The notes under the pieces are model-generated. The model did not search any database and was not told the DNA's origin. It saw only the letters and a list, made by a program, of their open reading frames with translations. The position numbers were made by a program, and so were the translations under genes. Below, piece after piece: positions 54,358-62,873 of a stretch of 64,000 nucleotides of DNA (the stretch's first letter is position 1; the number at the start of each line of letters is the position of its first letter). The stretch is from Bauldia sp. (GTDB lineage: Bacteria > Pseudomonadota > Alphaproteobacteria > Rhizobiales > Kaistiaceae): assembly GCA_028284325.1 (NCBI GenBank), contig JANQRX010000008.1:224371-288370 (forward strand), given 5' to 3'.

Positions 54358-54518
54358 CGTACCTCCTCCGATGTCGTCCGGCCTCCATGATAGTCGCTCG
54401 GCACACGCCGGATTTGATGTGCGTCATGGGCCGAAAACCGGCGATCCCCCGTCATTTGTCGACGCGGCGCCCTACCGCTAAGCTTGGATCGACATCGCCC
54501 GCCCGACCGGACACGAAC

Positions 54519-55181
54519 ATGCGCCGACCGCCCCGCGCCACCCTTGCAGCCGCCCTAGTCGCCGGGACGGCCATCTGGCTGCCGACGACCGGCGCGGCGG
54601 AGGCGATCAGGAGCGGCGCCTATACGTTTTCCGACGAGCTTGGCGGCCTGCGCCTGAAGTCGGTCACCGGTTCGGGCTCGGCCGGGGATCCGATCGTCAT
54701 CGTCGAGGAGTTCCTGGGCACCGGCCCGGCGGTCCTGACCATTATTCGGCACACGGACGGCCCGGTGTTGTTGCCGCCGGCCCCCCACCTCTATCTGGAG
54801 AAGCGGGTCATCAACCAGAGCCGCCGCGTATGGCTCGGTTTCGAGATGGAACTGGAGGAAATCCGCGGGCAGGCCAGTACCGACAGCGACGGCCTGTCCT
54901 TCGACCAGATCGCCAAGCAGCGCGAACGGGTCCACGCTGACAGGTTTCGTCACGGCGAGCGTACGTTCGATCCCGGCGACCGGCTGATGTTCTACGACGG
55001 CATCGTCGATCACAGCCAGACGGTGCGGTTCAGGCTGCTGGTCACCGATACGTCGCCGAGCGGACCTTTCTTTCTGGTCCAGACCCCGCAGATGGCCACT
55101 TCGTCGCTACCCGCCGAACGGCGTTTCGCCGACAATGTCCACGACCGCCGCGATATCCCGACAGACACCAGCACGCGATAG
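54519..55181 (+). CDS. Exported protein of unknown function
   Basis: The 220-residue protein has an N-terminal signal peptide (RATLAAALVAGTAIWLPTTGAAEA) and no further membrane segment, so it is periplasmic or secreted. The body is beta-rich, with no cysteine after the signal and no motif I recognise; IIRHTDGPVLLPPAPHLYL and FDPGDRLMFYDGIVDHSQTV are its most distinctive parts. ATG 54519 gives the signal peptide but lacks an obvious ribosome binding site. The 161 bases before it (54358-54518) hold no clear element. It ends 5 bases before the SDR gene and the two may be co-transcribed. Confidence 0.6.
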   Translation: MRRPPRATLAAALVAGTAIWLPTTGAAEAIRSGAYTFSDELGGLRLKSVTGSGSAGDPIVIVEEFLGTGPAVLTIIRHTDGPVLLPPAPHLYLEKRVINQSRRVWLGFEMELEEIRGQASTDSDGLSFDQIAKQRERVHADRFRHGERTFDPGDRLMFYDGIVDHSQTVRFRLLVTDTSPSGPFFLVQTPQMATSSLPAERRFADNVHDRRDIPTDTSTR

Positions 55182-55186
55182 GACCC

Positions 55187-55963
55187 ATGGTTGAGAACGT
55201 GAAGATTCCAGAGCTTTCCGGGAAAGCCATTCTCGTGACCGGCGCTTCGACCGGCATCGGCGCGGCGCTCGCCATCGCCTATGGCGGCCAGGAAGCGAGC
55301 GTCGGCATTCACTACAACAGCAACCGCGACGCCGCCGAAGACGTTGCCGCGAAGGTACGCGAAGCGGGCGGCGAGCCGTTTGTCGTGCAGGGCGACTTCT
55401 CCGTTTCCGACGATGTGCGCCACGTCGTCGAGGAGACCGCCACGCATTTCGGCGGCTTGAACGGACTGGTGAACAATGCCGGCAGCATGGTCGAACGGGT
55501 CAGCTACGCCAACGCCGACGACGCGTATTACGACGCGGTCATGGACCTCAACGCGCGCTCGGTCGTGACCGCCTCCAGGACCGCCCTGCCGTTCCTGAAG
55601 ATCCATGGCGGCTTCATCATCAACACGACATCCGTCGCGGCCAGAAACGGCGCCACTATCGGCGCCGGCCTCTACGGGTCGTCAAAGGCGTTCGTCGCCA
55701 ATGTCACACGCGGCATGGCCAAGGAGTTCATCGCCGACAATGTACGCGTCAACGCCGTGGCGCCGGGGGTGATCCTGACGCCGTTTCAGGACCAGTTCGC
55801 CACGCCGGAACTCCTCGAGGCGGCGAAACCGATGATTCCGGCGGGTCGGCTCGGCAGTGCCGACGACTGCGTCGGCGCTTATCTGTTCCTGTCGACCGCG
55901 TCGCTCAGCGGCTATGTGATCGGACAGGTGCTTGAGGTGAACGGCGGCATGCTGATGCCGTAA
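55187..55963 (+). CDS. SDR-family oxidoreductase (glucose 1-dehydrogenase-like)
   Basis: The 258-residue classical SDR has TGASTGIGAALA near residue 19, NNAG near 95, catalytic Ser in NTTSVAARNG near 145, and Tyr-Lys in YGSSKAF near 162. The PGVILTPF motif follows. The C-terminus VIGQVLEVNGGMLMP is usual. The start ATG is 5 bases after the stop of the exported protein gene, and the gene converges on the sugar-catabolic Gfo/Idh gene with 5 bases between stops. Sugar or sugar-acid oxidation is likely, but no substrate can be deduced. Confidence 0.82.
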   Translation: MVENVKIPELSGKAILVTGASTGIGAALAIAYGGQEASVGIHYNSNRDAAEDVAAKVREAGGEPFVVQGDFSVSDDVRHVVEETATHFGGLNGLVNNAGSMVERVSYANADDAYYDAVMDLNARSVVTASRTALPFLKIHGGFIINTTSVAARNGATIGAGLYGSSKAFVANVTRGMAKEFIADNVRVNAVAPGVILTPFQDQFATPELLEAAKPMIPAGRLGSADDCVGAYLFLSTASLSGYVIGQVLEVNGGMLMP

Positions 55964-55968
55964 TCCGG

Positions 55969-57105
55969 TCAGGCGGTTTCCCGAAGGAGCGCGGCGGCCT
56001 CAGCCTCGCCGAAATGGTCGGGACGCGTGCAGATCGTCGTCAGGTCGACGAACGCCCCGGTTTCGCCCGACTTCAGGATCGACAGCATGACATCGAGCGC
56101 GTGCAGCGCCCGATCCAGGGAGCAGCGGTGGTCGCGCCCCTCGGCGATCGCCGCCACCATGTCGGCCAGACCGACACCGCGATAGTTGGCGAGCATGCCC
56201 CGGTCATGCTGGTCGTTCGGCACCGCGCAGGGATGTTCGGTGGGCGGTAGCGGTTTGATCTCCCCGTCCTCGCCCGCGATCCTGACGTCGCCGCCGAAGA
56301 AATTGGGATCCGGCACAAAGAGCGATCCCTTCTCGCCGTAGAGCTCCATGTTGGCGTGCTCATGCGCCCACACGTCCCAACTCGCCGAGATGGTGACCGT
56401 GGCGCCGTTCTGGAACTCCACCAGGGCGTGGATGTTGGTCGGTGTCTTGACCGGAATCACCTCGCCGTCGCGGGGCCCGTTGCCGATCGTCCGCGTCGAC
56501 GAGGCGGCCGATGTCAGCGCCGCGACCCGGCGCGCCGGGCCGATGAGGTTGATCAGGTTGGCGACGTAGTAAGGGCCGATATCGAGGATCGGGCCGCCAC
56601 CGGGCAGGAAGAAGAAGTCGGGATTGGGATGCCAGTGCTCCATGCCGTGGCCCATGACGTGGCAGGTGCCGGCGACGATGTTGCCCAGCGTCCCCTCGTC
56701 GAGGACACCGCGCGCGTGCTGGTGGGCGCCACCCATAAAGGTATCGGGCGCGCAGCCGACGCGACGGTCGACCTCGGCGGCGAGGTCGGCCAGCGACTTG
56801 CCGTCCTCCAGCGTCAGCGCCAGCGGCTTCTCCGAGTACACGTGCTTGCCGGCCGCCAACGCATCACGCGTGATCGCATAGTGGGCGTCCGGCACCGTGA
56901 GATTGACGATGACGTCGATATCATCGCTGGCGATGAGATCCTCCGGCGTGCGCGCGGCGACCGCGTACTCCTCGGCCCGCTGGCGGGCCAGATCCATGTT
57001 GAGGTCGGCGCAGGCGCGCACCTCCATGCCGTGGAAGATCGGCACCAGCCGGAAGTAGGTGGTGGAGATGTTGCCGCACCCGACAATACCAATTCCCAGT
57101 GTCAT
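55969..57105 (-). CDS. Gfo/Idh/MocA-family oxidoreductase
   Basis: The 378-residue NAD(P)-dependent sugar or cyclitol dehydrogenase has the Rossmann loop IGIVGCGNIS near residue 5 and the catalytic Lys in the EKPLAL motif near 93. The C-terminal (beta) domain carries GGGPILDIGPYYVANL near 168, the substrate-binding Asp-x-Gly-x-(His/Tyr) segment. It lies 15 bases downstream of the sugar isomerase gene and is last in the ABC operon. Pairing with a xylose-isomerase-like protein is typical of inositol or keto-sugar catabolism. The substrate remains open. Confidence 0.87.
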   Translation of the reverse strand: MTLGIGIVGCGNISTTYFRLVPIFHGMEVRACADLNMDLARQRAEEYAVAARTPEDLIASDDIDVIVNLTVPDAHYAITRDALAAGKHVYSEKPLALTLEDGKSLADLAAEVDRRVGCAPDTFMGGAHQHARGVLDEGTLGNIVAGTCHVMGHGMEHWHPNPDFFFLPGGGPILDIGPYYVANLINLIGPARRVAALTSAASSTRTIGNGPRDGEVIPVKTPTNIHALVEFQNGATVTISASWDVWAHEHANMELYGEKGSLFVPDPNFFGGDVRIAGEDGEIKPLPPTEHPCAVPNDQHDRGMLANYRGVGLADMVAAIAEGRDHRCSLDRALHALDVMLSILKSGETGAFVDLTTICTRPDHFGEAEAAALLRETA

Positions 57106-57120
57106 GCTTCGCGGGTCCCG

Positions 57121-57876
57121 TCAGTAGCTCTTGGCGGCGGCGATCGACCGTTGCGCAAACCGCTCGTCGTCGCTGGGGTTGTCGTGTTCCATGATGAGGA
57201 ACCGGTTGGGCGTCGCCTTGACGACGGTCATCAGTCCCGCCCAGTCCATGGTGCCGTCGCCGACATCGGCCCAGCCATCCTCGTCGGTCTTGGTCCCGGC
57301 GGGCGCGATGTCCTTGACGTGGGTGGAGATGACGCGCGCAGATTCCTGGCTGATCCAGGCCGCCGGATCGGCGCCGCCACGGGCGATCCACGCGGCGTCG
57401 ACCTCCCAGAGCAGGTCCGGCCCACCCTCGAAGATGCGCGCCAGCGGCACCGATCCGTCCGACAGCGGCGCGAACTCGAAATCGTGGTTGTGCCAGCCAA
57501 ACTGCAGGCCGGCGTCACGGAACGGCGCACCGGCCGCCTGCAGGCGGCGGCCAAGCTCCACGTAACCGGCCGCGTCGCCCGGCCGCTGGTCGGCCGGCAG
57601 GTAGGGGCAGACCACGAGCTCGATGCCGAGGTCGGCGGCGATCGAGAGGACGCCCTGCGGATCGTTCTCAAGGTGATCGAGGCCGAAATGCCCGGACGGC
57701 ATGGCGAGGCCGTTGGCGTCCAGAAGTCCGCGCAACTGACTGACCGCGTCGGCGTTCTGGTAGAGGGCGCCGTAGCCCTCGACCTGCGCGTAACCGTGAC
57801 GGGCCACCATGGCCAGCGTGTCGGACAGGGGCGGGAAATTCCGTGAACTGTAAAGCTGATAGGAGAAATCGGTCAT
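57121..57876 (-). CDS. Sugar phosphate isomerase/epimerase (xylose isomerase-like TIM barrel)
   Basis: The 251-residue AP_endonuc_2-fold protein has YQLYSSRNFPPLSDTLAMVA near residue 6 and YAQVEGYGALY near 29. Metal and substrate residues are in FGWHNHDFEFAP near 133, WEVDAAWIARGG near 160 and HVKDIAP near 185, followed by a later DVGDGTMDW. Relatives are inosose dehydratase, hydroxypyruvate isomerase and keto-sugar epimerases. It lies in the ABC operon between the ATPase and the Gfo/Idh dehydrogenase and probably reshapes the imported sugar after or before oxidation. The exact reaction is unknown. Confidence 0.83.
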   Translation of the reverse strand: MTDFSYQLYSSRNFPPLSDTLAMVARHGYAQVEGYGALYQNADAVSQLRGLLDANGLAMPSGHFGLDHLENDPQGVLSIAADLGIELVVCPYLPADQRPGDAAGYVELGRRLQAAGAPFRDAGLQFGWHNHDFEFAPLSDGSVPLARIFEGGPDLLWEVDAAWIARGGADPAAWISQESARVISTHVKDIAPAGTKTDEDGWADVGDGTMDWAGLMTVVKATPNRFLIMEHDNPSDDERFAQRSIAAAKSY

Positions 57877-57929
57877 GCGTCGTGTCCCCGTGAAAGGATG
57901 GCTCCGTTAGCGCAGCGGGTGGCTTATGG

Positions 57930-59018
57930 CTAGAGCCGCTGTTCCGAATTGGCGTCGAACAGAGACGCCTTGGCGAGATCGAAGTCGAGATGCACCGTGC
58001 TGCCCGGTTCGTGCTGGACGTCGGCGCGCTTGCGGACCGACAGTTGCTGATCGCCGACGCGCAGCCACTGCAGCGAATCCGCCCCCATCGGTTCCTCGAT
58101 GTCGACCGTGGCTTCGATCGTCTGGTCCGGCCGGCTTTGGGCCTGGATGGTGACGTGCTCCGGGCGCACCCCAAGCACCGCGGTCCCGCCGCCGTTGAGG
58201 TCGCCGCCGTTGGCGCGGTAGCCGTCCACCGAGATGCGCTGGCCGGCGAGATCGAAGGCGGCGGCCGACCCGTTGCGCACCAGGTTGCCGTCGAGGAAGT
58301 TCATCGACGGCGAGCCGATGAAACCGGCAACGAACCGGTTGGCGGGGCGGTCGTAGATGGTGTGCGGATCGGCGAGCTGCTGGATGATGCCGTGGCGCAT
58401 CACCGCGATGCGATCGGCCAGCGTCAGGGCCTCGATCTGGTCGTGGGTGACGTAGACCATGGTGTTGGCGAGCCGGGCGTGCAGCCGCTTGATCTCGACG
58501 CGCAACTCGGACCGAAGCTTGGCGTCGAGATTGGAAAGCGGTTCGTCGAACAGAAAGACGTCGGCGTCGCGGACCAGCGCCCGGCCGATGGCGACGCGCT
58601 GGCGCTGCCCGCCCGACAGGGCGGCGGGCTTGCGGTCGAGCAACGCTTCGATCTGCAGCATCTCCGCGGCGCGGCTGACACGCTGCTCGATCTCGTCGCG
58701 GGCCATGCGCTGGTTCCGCAGCCCGAACGACAGATTGCCCTTGACCGACATCTGCGGGTAGAGCGCGTAGGACTGGAACACCATGCCGATGCCGCGGTCC
58801 TTGGGCTCCTCCCACGTGACGTTGCGGCCCTTGATGAAAATCTGGCCGTCGGTCGCGTCCAGCAGGCCGGCAATGCAGTTGAGCAAGGTGGACTTGCCGC
58901 AACCCGAGGGGCCGAGAAGCACCAGGAACTCGCCGTCCTCGATCTCCAGATCGAGCTGCTTGAGCACTTCAACGGAGCCGAAGTTGAGCTTGAGTTCGCG
59001 GATCGAAATGCTGCTCAT
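57930..59018 (-). CDS. Carbohydrate ABC transporter ATP-binding protein (UgpC/MalK type)
   Basis: The 362-residue ATPase has Walker A GPSGCGKST near residue 37, Q-loop MVFQSYALYP near 80, signature LSGGQRQR near 134, Walker B VFLFDEPLSNLD near 153 and H-loop VTHDQ near 190. A C-terminal OB-fold (TOBE) regulatory domain follows from about 235. It starts 4 bases after the MalG-type permease. Such MalK-type subunits often energise several importers, and this one may also serve the ATPase-less pentose importer encoded at 28790-31917. Confidence 0.93.
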   Translation of the reverse strand: MSSISIRELKLNFGSVEVLKQLDLEIEDGEFLVLLGPSGCGKSTLLNCIAGLLDATDGQIFIKGRNVTWEEPKDRGIGMVFQSYALYPQMSVKGNLSFGLRNQRMARDEIEQRVSRAAEMLQIEALLDRKPAALSGGQRQRVAIGRALVRDADVFLFDEPLSNLDAKLRSELRVEIKRLHARLANTMVYVTHDQIEALTLADRIAVMRHGIIQQLADPHTIYDRPANRFVAGFIGSPSMNFLDGNLVRNGSAAAFDLAGQRISVDGYRANGGDLNGGGTAVLGVRPEHVTIQAQSRPDQTIEATVDIEEPMGADSLQWLRVGDQQLSVRKRADVQHEPGSTVHLDFDLAKASLFDANSEQRL

Positions 59019-59022
59019 GGAC

Positions 59023-59952
59023 CTAGCCTTTCACCGCGCCGGCGGCGATGCCGCGCACGAATAGCTTGCCTGACACGAAGTAGATCACCAGCGGCACGAG
59101 CCCGGTCAGGATCGTTGCCGCCATGTTGACGTTGTATTCCTTCACGCCCTGGACCGAGTTGACGATGTTGTTGAGCTGGACCGTCATCGGATAGTTGTCG
59201 GGCTTGGTGTAGATCACGCCGAACAGGAAGTCGTTCCAGATGCCGGTCACCTGCAGGATGACCGCGACCGTGAAGATCGGCAGCGACATCGGCAGCATGA
59301 TCTTGAAATAGATGCCCCAGAAACCGGCGCCGTCGACGCGGGCGGCCTTGAACAGTTCCTCGGGGATCGACGTGAAGTAGTTGCGGAACAGGAGCGTCAG
59401 GATCGGCATGCCGAAGATGGAGTGCACGATCACCAGCCCGGACAGCGTGGTGTAGAGGCCCATCTCGCGCAGGATGATGACGATCGGATAGATCATCACC
59501 TGATAGGGGATGAAGGCGCCGAAGATCAGGATGGTGAAGAACGCGTCCGCGCCCTTGAAGCGCCAGTTGGCGAGCGCGTAGCCGTTGACGGAGGCGATGG
59601 CGATCGAGACCACCACCGAGGGAATCGTGATCCGCACGGAGTTCCAGAAACCGCGGCTGAGGCCGTCGCAGTTGAGGCCGGTGCAGGCCTCCGCCCACGC
59701 CCTCACCCACGGCTCGAACGTCATTTCGAGCGGCGGCGCGAAGATGTTGCCGAGGCGGATTTCCGGCATCCCCTTCAGCGACGTCATGATCATCACGTAG
59801 AGCGGCAGCAGGTAGTAGACCGCCACGACGATCAGCGTCCCGTAAAGGATAATGTTGCGGCGGCTGAGCGCGCGGGTCGGGCGCGGGCCGCGCGGCGCGG
59901 CGACATCGGTCTCCGGCGCGACGGCCGGGGCGTTGACGGCGAGATCAGACAC
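59023..59952 (-). CDS. Carbohydrate ABC transporter permease (MalG type)
   Basis: The 309-residue membrane protein has a 30-residue cytosolic start and six transmembrane helices. The EAA loop FKAARVDGAGFWGIYFKIMLP, split near residue 205, contacts the ATPase. A pair of cysteine-flanked residues (EACTGLNCDG near 90) lies in the first large periplasmic loop, as in glucose/mannose transporters. It overlaps the end of the MalF-type gene by 8 bases. It forms the channel with that protein. Confidence 0.9.
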   Translation of the reverse strand: MSDLAVNAPAVAPETDVAAPRGPRPTRALSRRNIILYGTLIVVAVYYLLPLYVMIMTSLKGMPEIRLGNIFAPPLEMTFEPWVRAWAEACTGLNCDGLSRGFWNSVRITIPSVVVSIAIASVNGYALANWRFKGADAFFTILIFGAFIPYQVMIYPIVIILREMGLYTTLSGLVIVHSIFGMPILTLLFRNYFTSIPEELFKAARVDGAGFWGIYFKIMLPMSLPIFTVAVILQVTGIWNDFLFGVIYTKPDNYPMTVQLNNIVNSVQGVKEYNVNMAATILTGLVPLVIYFVSGKLFVRGIAAGAVKG

Positions 59953-61237
59953 GCTTGCGCCCTCCGAATTCGAGGTAGGCCCACGGGATCAGAACCACGA
60001 GCACGGTGAGCAGCATCATCGTCGAGGCGGCAAAGCCCTGCCCGAGATTCTGGCCGCCGAACATGTAGTCGTAGACGTATTTCGCCGGCACTTCGGAGGC
60101 GAGGCCGGGCCCGCCGGAGGTCTGGGCGACCACGAGATCGTAGACGCGCACGATGCCGCTTGCGATCAGCACCAGCGCCGTGATGAACACCGGGCGCATC
60201 ATCGGAATGACCACGAACAGATAGGTCTTCCACATCGGGATGCCGTCGACCCGCGAGGCCTTCCATATCTCCTGATCGATCCCGCGGAGGCCTGCGAGCA
60301 TGATCACCATGATCAGGCCGGTCCCCTGCCACAGGCCGGCGATCAGGATGCCGTAGATGACGATGTCGGCGTTGAACAGCGGATCGAACGTGAAGTTCGT
60401 CCAGCCGAGGTCGCGCACGATCTTCTGGATGCCGAATTCCGGCGTCAGCAGCCACTGCCACACGAGCCCGGTGACGATGAAGCTGAGCGCGAACGGATAC
60501 AGGAAGATGGTGCGGAAGGTGTTCTCGAAGCGAATCTTCTGGTCCAGCAGGGCGGCCAGGCAGAAGCCGATGATCAGCGAGAAGGTCAGCGAGCACACGC
60601 CGTAGATGGCGAGGTTCTCGATCGAGATGATCCAGCGATTGGTCGCCCACAGGCGCTCGTACTGGTCGAAACCGACGAAATCGCTCTTCGGCAGGAGCTT
60701 GGAGCTGGTGAAGGAGTGGTAGACCGTCCAAAGGGTCGCGCCGACGAAGATGCCGAGGGCGACCATGACCATCGGCACTGCGGCAACCTTGGCCGGCAGA
60801 CGCCGGATGAGCGTCCGCTCGATCGGCCGGGGGCGATCGGCGATCGGATCGAGCGTGCCGATGACGAGCAGCGACGCCATGAAAGTGAGAAAGAGACCGG
60901 CCAGGTAAAGGCCAAAGGGTTCCAGGGCGCCCCAAATCCGACGCTGCGCGGTCAGGAACGGCAGGGCTTCCTGGACCTGCTTCTGACCGAACGCCCACAG
61001 GACGAGCGCAACCGCGGCGGCGATGATCCAGCCCAGGGCGTAACGGCGAAGACGGTTGTCACCGAACTTCAGCCCGTTCGCCTCAACGGCGAGCACGGCC
61101 ACCGCGCCCAGTGCGGCGGCCAGGAAGAGCCAGTGGAGCCAGCCGGCGTCGCCCAATAATCCGATCCGCGAAGCAGCGAAGGCCACACCGGACAACAGAA
61201 TCGCCCAGACATAGACGCGTTCAGCCAATGACCGCAT
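59945..61237 (-). CDS. Carbohydrate ABC transporter permease (MalF type) with extra N-terminal membrane helices
   Basis: The 430-residue protein is much longer than usual MalF/UgpA permeases of about 300. The C-terminal 290 residues are a standard permease: VPMVMVALGIFVGATLWTVY near residue 155 and the EAA loop IWKASRVDGIPMWKTYLF near 325. The first 140 residues add about four membrane helices, including YVWAILLSGVAFAAS, WLHWLFLAAALGAVAVLAV and LAGLFLTFMASLLVIG. I chose ATG 61237 (MRSLAERV). It has only a weak GGTGG upstream, and the open frame extends further but through a hairpin region. The importer serves the sugar bound by the upstream binding protein. Confidence 0.85.
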   Translation of the reverse strand: MRSLAERVYVWAILLSGVAFAASRIGLLGDAGWLHWLFLAAALGAVAVLAVEANGLKFGDNRLRRYALGWIIAAAVALVLWAFGQKQVQEALPFLTAQRRIWGALEPFGLYLAGLFLTFMASLLVIGTLDPIADRPRPIERTLIRRLPAKVAAVPMVMVALGIFVGATLWTVYHSFTSSKLLPKSDFVGFDQYERLWATNRWIISIENLAIYGVCSLTFSLIIGFCLAALLDQKIRFENTFRTIFLYPFALSFIVTGLVWQWLLTPEFGIQKIVRDLGWTNFTFDPLFNADIVIYGILIAGLWQGTGLIMVIMLAGLRGIDQEIWKASRVDGIPMWKTYLFVVIPMMRPVFITALVLIASGIVRVYDLVVAQTSGGPGLASEVPAKYVYDYMFGGQNLGQGFAASTMMLLTVLVVLIPWAYLEFGGRKRV

Positions 61238-61290
61238 GGAAGTGACCACCCTTGTCCGGCGAGACGGCCGCAGCAACCCGGCTACGGACG

Positions 61291-61320
61291 CCGCCGCCCC
61301 CGATGATAAGGGGGCGGCGG
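61291..61320 (-). promoter_or_regulatory. Intercistronic GC hairpin between binding-protein and permease genes
   Basis: CCGCCGCCCCC (61291-61301) and GGGGGCGGCGG (61310-61320) form a perfect 11-bp stem with an 8-base loop, 26 bases after the binding-protein stop. No U-run follows on the minus strand. It is the third hairpin of this kind and position in the window and probably sets a high binding-protein to permease ratio. Confidence 0.7.
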
Positions 61321-61346
61321 GCTCTTGTGCAGTCCCGTATGTGCGA

Positions 61347-62588
61347 TCAGTCGGCGGCGGCGACGATTGCCGCGTAGTCCGCCTGGACCTGCTCAACGGT
61401 GATCGAGTGATCGTTCCAGAACGTGGTCATCAGGTCTTCGAACTGGTTCTGGGTGTCACGCGAAAAGTTGATGTCGCCGGAGGGCAGCACGTTGCCGGCG
61501 TTGAGGATCTGAATGCCCTTCTGCATGCAGTCGTTGGCGGTCGACATGTCGATGTCGCCGCGGATCGGCAGCGAGCCCTTCTTCAGGTTGAAGGCCACCT
61601 GGACGTCCTTGGACAGAAGCAGAGCCGCGAGCTCCTTCTGCGCCGCCTCGATCTCCGGATCGTCCTGCTTGGGGAAGTAGAAGGCGTCGCCACCGGTATC
61701 GAGCACCTCGCGGAAGCCGAGGCCCGGCAGACAGGTGTAGTCCTGACCGGCAACCTGACCGGCAACCTGGAACTCGCCCTGCGCCCAGTCACCGTGGATC
61801 TGGCCACCGGCCTGGCCGGTGATGACGAGGTTGGTCGCCTGGTTCCAGTCGTTGACGTTGGAGCCGACGGCCAGCTTGCGCGCGTTGTCGAACGCCTCGA
61901 AGACACGGCGGTAGTCCGGTCCGCCCGCAACCTCGGCGTTCTTGTTGACATTGACCTCGGTCCACGCTGCGTCGTCGACGAGCGCGACGGCGAGCGCACC
62001 GAAGGCAAGGTTGGTCTGCCAGGACTGCTGGCCCATGGCGAGCGGCACGACGCCCGCGCCCTCAAGCGCCGGGGCTGCGGCCACGAACTCGTCCCAGTCC
62101 GACGGCACGTCAAGACCGGCCTTCGCAAAGGCCTCGTGGCTCAGCCAGATCCACTGCGTGGAGTGGATGTTGACCGGGGCACAATAGATGCGGCCGTCGA
62201 GGGTGCAGGCGTCGAGCAGCTTCGACGGGTTGACGAAATCGGCCCAGCCTTCGGCTTCGGCGATCTCGGTGAGGTCGAGCATCAGGCCGGCCTCGATCAG
62301 CTCTTCGGCCTGGCGACCATGGTTGAGCTGGGTCGCACCCATGGGCTCGCCGCCGATAATGCGGCTGACGATGATCGGGCGGGCGGTGCCGCCGGAACCG
62401 GCAATGGCGCCGTCGATCCAGTTGTGGTCGGTCTTCTCGTTGAACGCCTTGGCGAACTCGGCCACGGCGGCGGCTTCACCACCCGACGTCCACCAGTGGG
62501 TGACCTCGAGATCGGCGGCAAATGCCGCCGTCGCCACCGGCACGGCGATCATCGACGCCAGGGCGGCCTTGAAGATGCGAGATTTCAT
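61347..62588 (-). CDS. Extracellular sugar-binding protein (GtsA-like, SBP_bac_1)
   Basis: The 413-residue precursor has a signal peptide (FKAALASMIAVPVATAAFAA). The mature part opens with LEVTHWWTSGGEAAAVAEF, the segment typical of the glucose/mannose-binding GtsA group of COG1653. YCAPVNIHSTQWIWLSHEAF near residue 140 shapes the binding site, and cysteines near 133, 140, 290 and 370 may form disulfides. ATG 62588 follows GGAGGAAACATCC. It is first in the operon, 16 bases from a perfect palindromic operator. The ligand is probably a hexose or a small glycoside. Confidence 0.9.
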   Translation of the reverse strand: MKSRIFKAALASMIAVPVATAAFAADLEVTHWWTSGGEAAAVAEFAKAFNEKTDHNWIDGAIAGSGGTARPIIVSRIIGGEPMGATQLNHGRQAEELIEAGLMLDLTEIAEAEGWADFVNPSKLLDACTLDGRIYCAPVNIHSTQWIWLSHEAFAKAGLDVPSDWDEFVAAAPALEGAGVVPLAMGQQSWQTNLAFGALAVALVDDAAWTEVNVNKNAEVAGGPDYRRVFEAFDNARKLAVGSNVNDWNQATNLVITGQAGGQIHGDWAQGEFQVAGQVAGQDYTCLPGLGFREVLDTGGDAFYFPKQDDPEIEAAQKELAALLLSKDVQVAFNLKKGSLPIRGDIDMSTANDCMQKGIQILNAGNVLPSGDINFSRDTQNQFEDLMTTFWNDHSITVEQVQADYAAIVAAAD

Positions 62589-62603
62589 GGATGTTTCCTC
62601 CAA

Positions 62604-62617
62604 CTATAACGTTATAG
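62604..62617. promoter_or_regulatory. Perfect 14-bp palindrome, LacI-type operator
   Basis: CTATAACGTTATAG is fully self-complementary with the central CG typical of LacI-family operators. It lies 16 bases upstream of the binding-protein ATG, where a repressor would block transcription. A half-site ACGTTAT follows at 62625-62631. The regulator is presumably the divergent LacI protein encoded at 62874-63905. Confidence 0.65.
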
Positions 62618-62790
62618 CCTCGCGACGTTATGTCAGAGCGAACCGGGAATCAAGGGCCGCGATCGGTGCGTCCTCGAGGGATCGTCATCGCCGATTTCCG
62701 ACTCGAACGTTGAATTGTAGCCACGATCTCATATGCTTGTTGTGGCTGACGGCGCGCGACCACCGCCGCCCAAGGGGAGGTTTTTGTGGG

Positions 62791-62800
62791 AACTATAACG
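62791..62800. promoter_or_regulatory. Second copy of the operator half-site AACTATAACG
   Basis: AACTATAACG repeats exactly the bases at 62602-62611 of the main operator, followed by a degenerate right half (ATTTCG). It lies 189 bases away and 74 bases before the LacI start, so it could be an autoregulatory or looping site. The rest of the 285-base divergent gap shows no further element beyond a weak TTGATT -35-like box at 62653-62648 (minus strand). Confidence 0.5.
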
Positions 62801-62873
62801 ATTTCGTCGGATAGGCAGGCACATACCCGCGCCACGCATAAGAGACGCGTCCACGGCGCGCGCGGGGAGACGC

